A stretch of DNA of 64,000 nt from BQJU01 sp965229635 (GCA_965229635.1 OZ245894.1:3038001-3102000); one strand, 5' to 3'; positions 15,251 through 24,598 are shown, counted from the stretch's first letter. Notes: a model not told the origin generated them from the letters alone. A program made the numbers and translations.

Positions 15251-18046
15251 CTACTTCACCTTAAAATTCCGCAGGTCGTATTTAAAGCTCAGCATAAAGT
15301 ACTGCTGCAGTACATTCGTCTGTACGTCTTCAACATAAGTCTCCGTGATATTGCGCGACAAGCTCGTATTTTGGTTCAACAAATCGAAGACAGAAAGGCT
15401 GATTTCACCGCGGTTGTCTTTAAGGAATTTCTTACCAATGCTCATGTTCCACAACCAGAAATGCTGATCCAGTCCGGCGGATAAACCGTTGTAAAACTGG
15501 TGCGTCAAATTGGTGCGGAAGACAAAGTCTTTGCCAAAGATCCAATTAAAGTTCAATCGGGTTCTTTGATTGAAATAATCGGAATTTTGTACTTGGTTAA
15601 GCGAGTTACTCACCGTGTTGTAGCTGGAGCGAGAAGAGATGGTGAAATCCATCCGTTCACTGATGTTGCTACCTAAGGTCAAACCCAGACCAGTACTAAC
15701 GTTTTCCGCGTAATTTACTTGCTCGTTTACCAATCCCGGGCTGCGACTGTAGTTGGCATTCAAGTCAATATTCAGATTCGATTTCAATGCTTTGACGGGA
15801 AAACCGTAGCTTACAAAGGTTCGAGCATTGGCGTAGCCATTCAGGTTAACGTAGCGGGTTAGCTGAGCTCCATTTTCTACTCCGTATTCTTCCAGGATTG
15901 GGAAGTCTACATTGCCCAGATAGGTGCTCTTTGCAATGTAGTTTTTGGTAAAACCACCGCCCAACCCCACAAAAAACACTGAAGAAGTCTCCGTGTTGGT
16001 TTTGGAGTAGCGGCCAAAAAACTGGTGTTGATAAGACTGCACCAACTCGGGATTACCAATTCTTAATTGTAGGGGATTACTGTTGTCGAGTACATTTTGC
16101 AACTGCTCAATATTTGGCAGTTGAGTATTGGTGCGGTAGTTAAACCGGAGGTTTTCAGTTTTAGAAAACTGGTAGCGCAGCATCGCTCCCGGAAGAATGC
16201 TGTAAAAATCGTGCTGCACATTATCGGAGTAAGGGAAGGTTTGTTCATTGAGCAGGCGTGCCCACTGTGCATTGGCCCGAATGTTTAACCTCAATTCCCC
16301 TTTATTATAATTATACCCGCCACCGACTTGCTGTGTGATGTAGTCGTTAGAAAAAACGTTGCTCAAATCTGTGTTCAACAAGTCATAATCATCTGTTTCT
16401 TCGCTATAGTCAAAAGTCTCTTTGTCGCTTTCCTCTCTTTGGTAGGAAGCCTGGTAGTTCAACATCAACATGCCATTTTCCGCGATAGGCTCCGTATAAC
16501 GAATATTAGCCGAAGCATTCCAGTTGAGTTGATCCAGATTGGCAAATTGGTTTAGGGTATCCGACAAACTGATGCCATCGGTATACAAATTTTCTGAGTA
16601 AAGGTAGCTATCTCCCTCTTTGGGCGCGTAGCCCGAAGAAACGTTTACCGACAAAGTGCGCCGGTCCACCTCAAATTTATGCCGCCACAGTAAGCTATTG
16701 TTGAGGTTAATTGCCGTCAAATTGGCATTGTAGTTATTTTGGGTTTGAGCGGTCAGGACACTACCTTCCAGTGATTGTCCCAGTAAGGAGGACTGACCAT
16801 TATTGCCCTGCCAGCTGACCTGAGGCCGCCATAGCAGAGAGTTGTTTTGATCAATCTTGTATTCCAATCGGGCATTAAAGCGATGATTGGTGTTGGTACT
16901 TTCGGAGCGGCTGTTTTCACTGTATTGGCTGAGAAATTCTTCGGTGTCAACAAACTGACGAGCCAGGATTTGTTCCGAAGTATTATCGTTGCGGTTGAAG
17001 AAGTAACTGGCGGAAACTTCCAGCTTTTCTCCCCACTTATCGGTGAAGTTAATCCCCAGTGCATTGGTGCCGGATATCCCTCCTTGCTGAGGCACCAGAA
17101 AGTCATTGACGGAGCCCTGTCCGCCACCACGTCCGCCACGGCCACCTCTTCCACCGCCGCGCCCACCACGGCCACCCCCGCCACTGGAACCGACCACTCC
17201 CAATAAGTCCTCGCTGGCAAAGTTTTGTTCATTGATGTTATTGGATTGGCCAATGATCGAAATACGCTGATCGCCATTGAAGATATTGACATTCCCTCCG
17301 GCCTGATAGCGGTCATCGGTACCATATCCGGCAAAGAGTTTGCCAAACTGCCCGGCTCGCATGTTACTTTTGGTGATAATGTTGATCGTTTTGGAGGTCT
17401 CCCCGTCGTCAAAGCCGGTAAATTGTGATTGATCACTCTGCTGGTCGTAAATCTGGATCTTCTCGATGACTTCCGCTGGTAAATTGCGTAAAGCAGCCGT
17501 TGGGTCATTACCAAAAAAGGGTTTCCCATCTACCAATACCTGCTTCACATCCTCACCCTGAGCCTGTATTTTCCCCTGATCAACCACAACTGTTGGCATT
17601 TTTGTCACCAGGTCTTCTGCACTGGCGTCGGGCAGGGTTTTGTAGGCTTCGGCATTGAATTGGGTGGTGTCCCCATTTTGAATGGCGGGCAGTATCGTTT
17701 CCGTCACTTCAATTTGCTCCAGTTCAACTCCTTCTTTAAGTCGGATAGCACCAAGGTTGACCGATGCATTCTGAATGATCACTTCCTTTTCATATCCCGC
17801 AAAGCCAATGTAAGAAATGGAAAGTTGGTATACCCCATTAGTCAGGTTTTTAAATAAAAAACCACCATCCACATCACTGATCGTAGTGTGCTGAATGTCG
17901 GAATTTTGTAAGCTCAGCAATACATGAGCACCTGGCAGGGCACTGCGATTGTCTGCATCTTCAAGGGTGCCCTGAAGCTGAAATTGCTGGCCGAAAACAC
18001 TCAGCAGCAGAAAATTGAAAAGGATAAGGACGATGCTCTTCTTCAT
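15251..18046 (-). CDS. TonB-dependent receptor-like outer-membrane beta-barrel protein
   Basis: A 931-residue protein. It has a signal peptide (1-20), a carboxypeptidase-regulatory-like beta-sandwich (about 21-105), a plug domain (about 110-230, with QVLVDGKPFFGNDPTAAL and KIQIYDQQSDQSQFTG) and a long C-terminal beta-barrel of the outer-membrane beta-barrel type. Residues 288-311 form a Gly/Arg-only loop (GGRGGRGGGR) between plug and barrel. It lacks a classical TonB box that I can identify, so transport may be TonB-independent. It lies 106 bases downstream of a Spy-like gene and is divergent from a LytS/LytTR pair, which probably controls it. Substrate unknown. Confidence 0.88.
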   Translation of the reverse strand: MKKSIVLILFNFLLLSVFGQQFQLQGTLEDADNRSALPGAHVLLSLQNSDIQHTTISDVDGGFLFKNLTNGVYQLSISYIGFAGYEKEVIIQNASVNLGAIRLKEGVELEQIEVTETILPAIQNGDTTQFNAEAYKTLPDASAEDLVTKMPTVVVDQGKIQAQGEDVKQVLVDGKPFFGNDPTAALRNLPAEVIEKIQIYDQQSDQSQFTGFDDGETSKTINIITKSNMRAGQFGKLFAGYGTDDRYQAGGNVNIFNGDQRISIIGQSNNINEQNFASEDLLGVVGSSGGGGRGGRGGGRGGRGGRGGGQGSVNDFLVPQQGGISGTNALGINFTDKWGEKLEVSASYFFNRNDNTSEQILARQFVDTEEFLSQYSENSRSESTNTNHRFNARLEYKIDQNNSLLWRPQVSWQGNNGQSSLLGQSLEGSVLTAQTQNNYNANLTAINLNNSLLWRHKFEVDRRTLSVNVSSGYAPKEGDSYLYSENLYTDGISLSDTLNQFANLDQLNWNASANIRYTEPIAENGMLMLNYQASYQREESDKETFDYSEETDDYDLLNTDLSNVFSNDYITQQVGGGYNYNKGELRLNIRANAQWARLLNEQTFPYSDNVQHDFYSILPGAMLRYQFSKTENLRFNYRTNTQLPNIEQLQNVLDNSNPLQLRIGNPELVQSYQHQFFGRYSKTNTETSSVFFVGLGGGFTKNYIAKSTYLGNVDFPILEEYGVENGAQLTRYVNLNGYANARTFVSYGFPVKALKSNLNIDLNANYSRSPGLVNEQVNYAENVSTGLGLTLGSNISERMDFTISSRSSYNTVSNSLNQVQNSDYFNQRTRLNFNWIFGKDFVFRTNLTHQFYNGLSAGLDQHFWLWNMSIGKKFLKDNRGEISLSVFDLLNQNTSLSRNITETYVEDVQTNVLQQYFMLSFKYDLRNFKVK

Positions 18047-18100
18047 GGTTGGATAGCAATTGGATATTTACAATATCGTTACATGGGGCGTCAATAAGGA

Positions 18101-18135
18101 GGAGTGACTGATCAAAAACAATGGTCAGTCACTCC
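18101..18135 (-). terminator. Hairpin between Spy-like and TonB receptor genes
   Basis: Perfect 11-base arms (GGAGTGACTGA and TCAGTCACTCC) around a 13-base loop, directly after the Spy-like stop codon. There is no clear T tract, so it may attenuate transcription or stabilise the upstream mRNA rather than end it. Confidence 0.45.
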
Positions 18136-18152
18136 GTAGGAGGATAAATTGA

Positions 18153-18587
18153 TTACTTGGAGTCGTCAGCTCCTTTCTTCCCTTTCACTTTGGCTTTGTT
18201 CCCTTTGTGACCGCCTTTTTTGCCTCCTTTTTTTCCTCGGTTTTCCTGCATTTGGGCATGCTTCTCAAATTGTTCCTTGGTCAGTACTTCCTTCAGTGCT
18301 TCATTCTTGTTGTTTTGCATTTCCATTCGGGTGGCCTTCATGGTTTCGCGGTCACCCTGGTTTTCTTCACGGGCAGCCTGCATCTTCTGGGCAAATTCCA
18401 GGTTGATGGCTTTTACCTTGGCGGCTTGAGTAGCATCAAGGCCCAGGTTTTTGACCATATTGGCCGTTTGTTTCTCGGCTCTTTCTTCAGGGCTTGGAGG
18501 GGTTTTTCCTCCTTGTTGCGCCATCAGGCTGCTAACACTCAATGTAAGTGCGATTGCGGTTAATAGAACACTCCATCTGATTTTCAT
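18153..18587 (-). CDS. Spy/CpxP-like periplasmic protein with Lys/Gly-rich tail
   Basis: A 144-residue protein. It has a signal peptide (1-23), then helices with PSPEERAEKQTANMVKNLGL, ATQAAKVKAINLEF and LKEVLTKEQFEKH, resembling the helical LTxxQ family (Spy/CpxP chaperones) and the DUF4890-like variants of Bacteroidota. The last ~30 residues are Lys/Gly-rich (NRGKKGGKKGGHKGNK). A periplasmic chaperone or envelope stress sensor is likely. It is upstream of the TonB-like receptor and divergent from the LytS-type kinase; all three have Gly-rich basic segments. Confidence 0.8.
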   Translation of the reverse strand: MKIRWSVLLTAIALTLSVSSLMAQQGGKTPPSPEERAEKQTANMVKNLGLDATQAAKVKAINLEFAQKMQAAREENQGDRETMKATRMEMQNNKNEALKEVLTKEQFEKHAQMQENRGKKGGKKGGHKGNKAKVKGKKGADDSK

Positions 18588-18828
18588 GGCAATAATTTTG
18601 AATTGTTATGGAAATAAGTACAACGCAAAAGTGCAGGGGATGGCCGCAAGTTCAAAGGATATTCAATGTACCAGGCAAAAAAATCTATGAAACTGGCCTA
18701 TTGTGTAAATGAAAATGTGGAGGCTGGTCAGGAAGGGTTTATTGATAAAAACCTCCAGTTAAAAGAGTCAAAATGGGCTTTGATTGACAAAACTTGCTGC
18801 TATTCTGATATTTACGCACCTTTACATT

Positions 18829-19884
18829 ATGATTGTCATCAATAGATATCGCATCCTGGGGCAGGTGCTTTTTTGGAGCATCCTGTGGTTTATGGTGCCC
18901 TTTATCCTGGGGAATGGCTGGGACCGTTCAGTGGCTTTCCTCAATCGGGAAATCGTTTCGACGGTGGCCATTGGGCTATTGGTGTATATCAATTTACAAT
19001 GGCTATTGCCACAACTTTACTTTCGTAAAAAGCAGGTGCTCTTTGTCGTTATTGGCCTACTGCTTGCCATCGGGCTGGCATTTGTTGTGTGTTATTTCAA
19101 TAAATTGGGATTTTTTAGCGCTGGAGAAATGGGCGGGAGAATGGGCAATCCCAACCGAGGGGGCAATGCCAGAAAATTTGCCGGCTTGAAGTGGGTTGGC
19201 CGGTTTATGCCGTTGCTGGTGTCCTTCATCGGCAGTACGCTTTTTGAAATTGCGGCTTACGCCAATCAAAAAGAAACGGAAACAGTTGCCCTACAAAAGG
19301 AAAAACTGGAGACGGAAGTCAAATTCCTGAAATCCCAAATCAATCCGCACTTTCTGTTTAATGCCCTCAATAACATTTACACCCTTTCGGTCATCAAATC
19401 AGATGCGGCACCGGACAACCTGTTGCGCCTTTCGGATATGCTGCGCTATGTGCTCTATGATTGCAAAGCCGAAAAGGTGCCTTTGCAGCGCGAAATCGAC
19501 TACATCCGTAATTTTATCAACCTGAAGCTATTGAAGGACAGCCAGGGCATGAATGTTACGGCCAATTTGGACGAAAGTCGCCCCAATCTAATGGTGGCTC
19601 CCATGTTGTTTATCCCCTTTATTGAAAATGCCTTCAAACACAGTAAAGTGGAGGATTTGGAAAAAGGTTGGATCAAGATAGAGTTGAGCACCGGGCCAAA
19701 TGAAATTGAGCTACAGGTGCAAAACAGTATCCCCGTCAATGCGTTTACCAAAGACGAAGAAGGGGGAATTGGGCTGGAAAACGTCAAGCGACAATTACAG
19801 CTCTTGTACCCCACTCAGCATGAACTGAATATCCAGGCGACCGATGATAAATATACCGTTTTCCTGAAATTACGCTTATCATGA
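18829..19884 (+). CDS. LytS/YehU-type sensor histidine kinase
   Basis: A 351-residue kinase, counted from the ATG at 18829; an upstream TTG at 18784 is in frame but less likely. Four membrane helices fill residues 10-140, with a Gly/Met/Arg-rich loop (GEMGGRMGNPNRGG, about 99-112) between helices three and four. The His_kinase domain has NPHFLFNAL with phospho-acceptor His174, the N box IENAFKHS, and GGIGLENVKRQL as the G box. It phosphorylates the LytTR regulator encoded next, whose start overlaps its stop by ATGA. A perfect TTGACA hexamer sits at 18784-18789 with GATATT 17 bases later, a possible promoter if a sigma70-like form is used here. Confidence 0.92.
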   Translation: MIVINRYRILGQVLFWSILWFMVPFILGNGWDRSVAFLNREIVSTVAIGLLVYINLQWLLPQLYFRKKQVLFVVIGLLLAIGLAFVVCYFNKLGFFSAGEMGGRMGNPNRGGNARKFAGLKWVGRFMPLLVSFIGSTLFEIAAYANQKETETVALQKEKLETEVKFLKSQINPHFLFNALNNIYTLSVIKSDAAPDNLLRLSDMLRYVLYDCKAEKVPLQREIDYIRNFINLKLLKDSQGMNVTANLDESRPNLMVAPMLFIPFIENAFKHSKVEDLEKGWIKIELSTGPNEIELQVQNSIPVNAFTKDEEGGIGLENVKRQLQLLYPTQHELNIQATDDKYTVFLKLRLS

Positions 19885-20609
19885 ATGCACTTCGCTGCCT
19901 CATCGTGGATGATGAAGAACTGGCCCGTACGCTGTTGCAAAATTACATCAGCCGCCTGCCCAACCTGGAATTGGTGGGACAGTGCAAAAATCCATTGGAG
20001 GCCATCAAAGTACTGGGAGAACAGCCAGTCGATTTGCTTTTTCTCGATATCCAGATGCCCGAATTGACGGGTATTGAATTCCTGAAAACGCTTTCGCAAA
20101 AGCCGCTCGTTATTTTCACCACGGCCTATTCTCAATACGCTCTCGAAGGGTATACGCTGGATGTGGTGGATTACCTCTTAAAACCTTTCAGCTTCGAACG
20201 ATTCGTGCAGGCCGTCAATAAAGCCAGCGAACTTTACCGCCTACGCCAGCAAGCCGGGACCCCTCCCTCAATTCCATCTATTTCTGCACCCGAAGTCCCG
20301 GATAAGGATTACCTCCTGGTAAAGTCTGACCACAAAATCCATAGGTTGCTCTTTTCGGAGATACTGTATATCCAGAGTATGCGTGAATATGTAGCCTACT
20401 ATACCAGTCATGGCCGCATCTTGTCATTGGGATCGCTTAAGGCACTGGAAGAGGAATTGCCGGATACTCATTTCATTCGCATCCATAAGTCTTACATGGT
20501 GGCGAAAGCCAAAGTGGCTACCCTGGAGGGAAATATGGTACACATTGGCAAAGAAAAAATCCCCATTGGGGCCAACTACAAGGAGCGGGTGCTGGCTGAG
20601 TTGTTTTGA
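19881..20609 (+). CDS. LytTR-family response regulator
   Basis: A 242-residue regulator. The receiver (1-120) has VDDEE, acceptor Asp in LLFLDIQMPELTG (near 56), FTTAYSQYA and the Lys in YLLKPFSFERF. The LytTR DNA-binding domain (about 147-242) has ILYIQSMREYVAYYT, LPDTHFIRIHKSYMVA and IPIGANYKERV. It is translationally coupled to the LytS kinase by a four-base overlap. Likely targets are the divergent Spy-like and TonB receptor genes and perhaps the adjoining creD remnant's former intact gene. Confidence 0.93.
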   Translation: MNALRCLIVDDEELARTLLQNYISRLPNLELVGQCKNPLEAIKVLGEQPVDLLFLDIQMPELTGIEFLKTLSQKPLVIFTTAYSQYALEGYTLDVVDYLLKPFSFERFVQAVNKASELYRLRQQAGTPPSIPSISAPEVPDKDYLLVKSDHKIHRLLFSEILYIQSMREYVAYYTSHGRILSLGSLKALEEELPDTHFIRIHKSYMVAKAKVATLEGNMVHIGKEKIPIGANYKERVLAELF

Positions 20610-20674
20610 AGTTATTATGGCGAAAAACAGGTGCAAAATACGAGAGCTGAATCCAGCGTTATGTTGTAAATTAA

Positions 20675-21114
20675 CCTGAAAATCTTCTAGTAAAAACCAC
20701 CTCTCTTCTCGACCGGCTCAACAGCTGGGCCCGCAACTCCGTGACCCTCAAACTGATCATCATCGGAGTGCTCATTCTCTTTCTGCTCATCCCTGCGGCC
20801 ATGCTCAGTTCGCTCATTCGGGAGCGGGAGTACCTGCGCGATGGGGCGATCCGCGAGGTGAGTGAAAAATGGGGACAGCAACAAACATTACCTTTTACGC
20901 TTATTTCATCCTGCGCAGCCACAAGCTGACGATGCTGGTAGCGGGTATCCTGGCTATTTTGTACGGGTTCTTTTATTCCATTTTGCAACTACAGGACTAT
21001 GCGCTATTGCTGGGCAGTCTCGGTTTATTACTGATCCTGGCCACCATTATGTACCTCACCCGCAATATCGATTGGTACAATCTGAAAAGAGAAGAAGAGG
21101 AGGAAACAGCTTAA
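20675..21114 (+). pseudogene. creD: creD remnant (internally deleted inner-membrane protein)
   Basis: Two fragments of a CreD-type inner-membrane protein lie end to end in different frames. From 20675 one frame encodes the CreD N-terminus (RLNSWARNSVTLKLIIIG, then SSLIREREYLRDGAI and REVSEKWG). From about 20887 another frame encodes the CreD C-terminus (ILRSHKLTMLVAGILAILYG, LQLQDYALLLGSLGLL and MYLTRNIDW), stopping at 21114. Intact CreD is about 450 residues; roughly 300 central residues, including the periplasmic domain, are missing and no ATG precedes the first fragment. The junction lies within 20875-20900. This is a broken gene; the neighbouring LytS/LytTR pair may once have regulated it. 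Confidence 0.85.
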
Positions 21115-21214
21115 ATCCCTTCTTGACAGGTGGATGGCTTGGAAGAACTGGAGAAATTGTTGGACTTCAAATAAGTAGGCACCTATCACTTCCTCCAGCT
21201 CTTGCCGTAGTCAT

Positions 21215-22072
21215 TTATTGTCCATAAGCCTTCGCCACTTGTCGGGCAGTTCCCAGTCCTTCAATACCCAGTTCCACCACATCTCCGGGCTTGAGGTAGG
21301 TAGGTGGATTTAGGCCCAGACCTACGCCAAATGGAGTGCCCGTGGAAATGATATCACCCGGAAGCAGCGTCATATAGCGACTGATGTAGCTCACCAGCGT
21401 AGGAATGCCAAAGACCAAATCGGCAGTGGTGCTGTCCTGCATCCGTTTGCCGTTGAGGTCGAGCCAGAGGTGCAGGTTGTGGGCATCGGCAATTTCGTCT
21501 TCCGTGGCTAGAAACGGACCGATCGGTGCGAAGGTATCGCAGCTTTTGCCCTTGACCCACTGACCACCTTTTTCCAGCTGAAATTCCCGCTCGCTGTAGT
21601 CATTATGAAGGGTATATCCAGCCACGTAAGCCAAGGCTTCTTCTTCGGTTACATAACTTGCCCGCTTGCCAATCACTACCGCCAGTTCTACTTCCCAGTC
21701 CGTCTTTTTGCTGTCTTTGGGAATGATCAGATCATCATTCGGGCCACAGATGGCTGTAGTAGCCTTGAAGAAGAGTACAGGCTCCGCGGGTACATCCATG
21801 CCGCTTTCCTTAGCGTGTTGGGCGTAATTGAGCCCTACACAGACGATCTTGGAAGGATTGGCCAACGGAGGTCCCAGGCGTATGTCATCGCTTACTTCCG
21901 GGCATTCCTGCTGGTGCAGCATCAGCCAACTAGACAACCTTTTAAGACCATCGGTTGCAAAAAAGTTTTCGGTATAGTCTTCACCAAAGGCGCTGATATC
22001 CAGTCGTTTGCCATCATTGTCAATAATGCCGGGCTTTTCTTTTCCAACAGATCCAAATCTGATTAATTTCAT
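21215..22072 (-). CDS. FAH-family hydrolase, probable 2,4-diketo-3-deoxy-sugar acid hydrolase
   Basis: A 285-residue protein of the fumarylacetoacetate hydrolase family. It has the small N-terminal domain and the catalytic fold with CVGLNYAQHAKE, the metal-binding acidic residues in DWEVELAVVIG and NDYSEREFQ, GKSCDTFAPIGPF and ISTGTPFGVGLG. The family cleaves C-C bonds in 1,3-diketo acids. It sits 20 bases after an SDR dehydrogenase in an operon with a sugar kinase, which matches the oxidative L-fucose/L-rhamnose pathways where an SDR makes 2,4-diketo-3-deoxy-fuconate or -rhamnonate and an FAH enzyme cleaves it. Often annotated as ureidoglycolate lyase; no purine genes are nearby. Confidence 0.88.
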   Translation of the reverse strand: MKLIRFGSVGKEKPGIIDNDGKRLDISAFGEDYTENFFATDGLKRLSSWLMLHQQECPEVSDDIRLGPPLANPSKIVCVGLNYAQHAKESGMDVPAEPVLFFKATTAICGPNDDLIIPKDSKKTDWEVELAVVIGKRASYVTEEEALAYVAGYTLHNDYSEREFQLEKGGQWVKGKSCDTFAPIGPFLATEDEIADAHNLHLWLDLNGKRMQDSTTADLVFGIPTLVSYISRYMTLLPGDIISTGTPFGVGLGLNPPTYLKPGDVVELGIEGLGTARQVAKAYGQ

Positions 22073-22092
22073 GTCTTTGTTGTTTATATTTC

Positions 22093-22878
22093 TTAAGTAT
22101 TCAAATTCACAAATCCTCCATCAATTGGCACATTGGTGCCGGTAATGAACCCCGCCTCGTCCGAGCACAGGTAGAGGGCAAGATTGGCGATTTCTTCTGG
22201 TGTACCCATGCGACCGATGGGTTGGGTCTTTGATAATTTTGCAAACATTTCGGCTTCCTGGCCAGGATAATTTTGTTTTAGAAAATTATCCACAAAAGGC
22301 GTGTGCACCCGAGCCGGAGAAATAGCGTTGCACCGAATGTTATGATCCAGATAATCACGAGCTACGGTATAGGTCATCGTCAGCACCGCTCCTTTACTCA
22401 TGGAGTAGGCAAACCGGTCGGGGAGTCCCAGCATTCCGGCGATTGATCCCATATTCAGAATCACACCCCCATTTTGGCGTTTCATGTGTTCAATGACGGC
22501 AAACATGCTGTTGTATACGCCTTTGACATTGACCGCATAGATGCGATCAAAATCGGCTTCCGGAGTAGAGTCGAGCTTGCCAATGTGCGCAATGCCGGCA
22601 TTGCAGACCAAGATATCAATGCTACCAGTCATCTTGACAATATCTGCACAACAAGCGATCATTTGCTGTTGATCAGCAACATTGGCCTCGTGGCCGGCCG
22701 CCTGGCCACCCTCTTTGATGATTTCATCCGCCACTCGCCGAGCCGTTGCCGCATTCAATTCGATGATCTGCACATTGGCCCCAGCCTCGGCAAATTTTTT
22801 GGCGATGCTTTCACCAATGCCACTACCGCCGCCGGTAATGACTGCTGTTTTTCTATCTAAGCGAAATCCTGTTGACAT
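22093..22878 (-). CDS. SDR-family NAD(P)-dependent oxidoreductase
   Basis: A 261-residue classical short-chain dehydrogenase, counted from the ATG at 22878 (a GTG two codons earlier is possible). It shows TGGGSGIG for the dinucleotide, NAGIAH, the catalytic Ser in LNMGSIAG and Tyr/Lys in YSMSKGA, and the C-terminal PIDGGFV. By context it is probably the 2-keto-3-deoxy-L-fuconate (or related sugar acid) dehydrogenase feeding the FAH hydrolase encoded 20 bases downstream. It begins 13 bases after the kinase stop. The substrate is inferred from the neighbour. Confidence 0.9.
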   Translation of the reverse strand: MSTGFRLDRKTAVITGGGSGIGESIAKKFAEAGANVQIIELNAATARRVADEIIKEGGQAAGHEANVADQQQMIACCADIVKMTGSIDILVCNAGIAHIGKLDSTPEADFDRIYAVNVKGVYNSMFAVIEHMKRQNGGVILNMGSIAGMLGLPDRFAYSMSKGAVLTMTYTVARDYLDHNIRCNAISPARVHTPFVDNFLKQNYPGQEAEMFAKLSKTQPIGRMGTPEEIANLALYLCSDEAGFITGTNVPIDGGFVNLNT

Positions 22879-22891
22879 ATCCACGTATACT

Positions 22892-23965
22892 TTATGTAGT
22901 GATGATTTCTTTGATAATTTGGTCTAGATCCGTTCGTCGCTCAATAATTTTTCGAGTCAATTCCAGCTGACATCTGGCCCGTTGCAGGTTGTGATCGGGG
23001 AATTGAATTTTGTAATAAATATCCCCCATCAAATAGTCCGTCAGGAAACGAACGCCCATGATGTAGGCCATCAAGGCTCCGGAAAGGCTAAGGTATTGGA
23101 TTTCTATCGAATTCAATAATGAAGCTGTAGTAGAAAGGTAGCCTTCGGCAAAAGCCCGGTACCGATCCAGGTCAATCTGAATGTTTTGCAGGTCGGGTTC
23201 ATCCTCCGGAGCGGTGGTGATACTGGTGCGTACACCATCGCCAAAGTCGTAATGTACATAGCCGGGCATCACCGTATCCAGGTCAATGACGCAGCGCCCA
23301 ATGCCGGTTTTGTCTAGCAGTACATTGTTAAACTTTGTATCATTGTGGGTGACCCGCAACGGAATTTCGCCCTTTTCTCCCAGCGTTTGAATTTGACTTA
23401 GGACAGGAGCCTGGTTGAGTATATATTGACTGTAGGAGCTGGCAGTATTTTTGCGTTCTGGTGTGGCTGTAACCAGTGCTTGCTTAAAACTTTGCAGCCG
23501 ACTTATCACATTGTGAAAATTGGGAATGATGGGATGCAGTTGTTCAATCGGGAAATCCCTTAATTGCCACAGAAACCTCCCAAAGGCACGCCCCCCTTCA
23601 TAGATTTGTTGGGAACTTTCTGCCACATCATAGGATACCAGCTCTTCTAAAAAAACAAATAACCGCCAATAATTTCCTTCTTCATCCTGATAATAACTAT
23701 TGTTTTGAATTGTTGGAATCACCGTTAACGAAGCCAGCTCGTCCTGCGGGTTCTTACGATGCAAATGAGTGGTTACTTTCCGGATGTTATCCATCAGGTT
23801 CTTAACGGGATGAAAAACCTGATGGTTAATTCTTTGCAGGAGGTAATCCGGGCCACCCTCAGTCAATACCCGAAAAGTGTCATTGATATATCCGTTGCCA
23901 AAAGGAGTAGCAGATTTTATTATCCCCTCAGTTTGAAATTGCTCGACGATCTGAATTGGCTTCAT
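22892..23965 (-). CDS. NahK-like sugar 1-kinase (APH fold)
   Basis: A 357-residue phosphotransferase, counted from the ATG at 23965; the in-frame TTG nine bases upstream is less likely. It has the aminoglycoside-phosphotransferase fold: the ATP lid FGNGYINDTFRV, the catalytic loop HNDTKFNN at 207-214 and the metal site VIDLDTVMPG (Asp228 and Asp230) followed by YDFGDGVR. The last two motifs are those of N-acetylhexosamine 1-kinase (NahK), which makes sugar 1-phosphates. In an operon with an SDR and FAH hydrolase it may phosphorylate a scavenged sugar at C1. First gene of the operon. Confidence 0.85.
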   Translation of the reverse strand: MKPIQIVEQFQTEGIIKSATPFGNGYINDTFRVLTEGGPDYLLQRINHQVFHPVKNLMDNIRKVTTHLHRKNPQDELASLTVIPTIQNNSYYQDEEGNYWRLFVFLEELVSYDVAESSQQIYEGGRAFGRFLWQLRDFPIEQLHPIIPNFHNVISRLQSFKQALVTATPERKNTASSYSQYILNQAPVLSQIQTLGEKGEIPLRVTHNDTKFNNVLLDKTGIGRCVIDLDTVMPGYVHYDFGDGVRTSITTAPEDEPDLQNIQIDLDRYRAFAEGYLSTTASLLNSIEIQYLSLSGALMAYIMGVRFLTDYLMGDIYYKIQFPDHNLQRARCQLELTRKIIERRTDLDQIIKEIITT

Positions 23966-24097
23966 TGGGCCCAAAGATAAAGGAATTCGCGGGGCAATCT
24001 ATTTAAAAAATAATGCTATTTTTACTTGATACTTTGTCTGTGTCAGCAATTTTTTTTGACACATTCATCTACCTATTCACCAAAATCACCTATTACT

Positions 24098-24598
24098 ATG
24101 AGTCTTAATTGGATCGCGATTATTGTTGCCGCTCTGGTACCAACGGTAATTGGCTTTGTGTGGTATCACCCCAAAGTGATGGGAACTGCCTGGATGAAAG
24201 CCAGTGGAATGACAGAAGAAAAGATGCAGGGTGGAAATATGGCCGTTATCTTTGGCTTTTCCCTGCTTTTGAGCCTGATGTTATCTACTTTTATGACCTC
24301 TCTGGTGATACACCAGACCCACCTTTTTTCTATTTTGATGAATGAAACCGGATTTGGTGATCCCAATTCCGAACTGGGGGCATACATTGAAGACTTTATG
24401 GCCAAATACGGCAACAACTTCAGAACCTTCAAACACGGATTGCTTCACGGGGCCATAGCGGGCTTCTTTTTTGCGTTACCCATTATGGGCACCAATGCCT
24501 TGTTTGAAAGAAAAGGATTTAAATACATTGCCGTCAACGTGGGGTATTGGATCATTACCCTTGCCTTGATGGGCGGTATTATTTGTGGCTGGCAATAA
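24098..24598 (+). CDS. DUF1761 family membrane protein
   Basis: A 166-residue protein counted from the ATG at 24098; a TTG further upstream (24026) is in frame but would add a nonsense leader. It has four membrane helices. The DUF1761 signature is seen in the first helix and loop (IGFVWYHPKVMGTAWMK with ASGMTEEKM) and in LLHGAIAGFFFALPIM. The family function is unknown. It is monocistronic and ends at a strong terminator (24663-24707). Confidence 0.88.
   Translation: MSLNWIAIIVAALVPTVIGFVWYHPKVMGTAWMKASGMTEEKMQGGNMAVIFGFSLLLSLMLSTFMTSLVIHQTHLFSILMNETGFGDPNSELGAYIEDFMAKYGNNFRTFKHGLLHGAIAGFFFALPIMGTNALFERKGFKYIAVNVGYWIITLALMGGIICGWQ

Noticed and set aside
16753..17529. 258-codon minus-strand ORF
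   Set aside because: It lies in another frame of the TonB receptor gene; the protein there is far more convincing.
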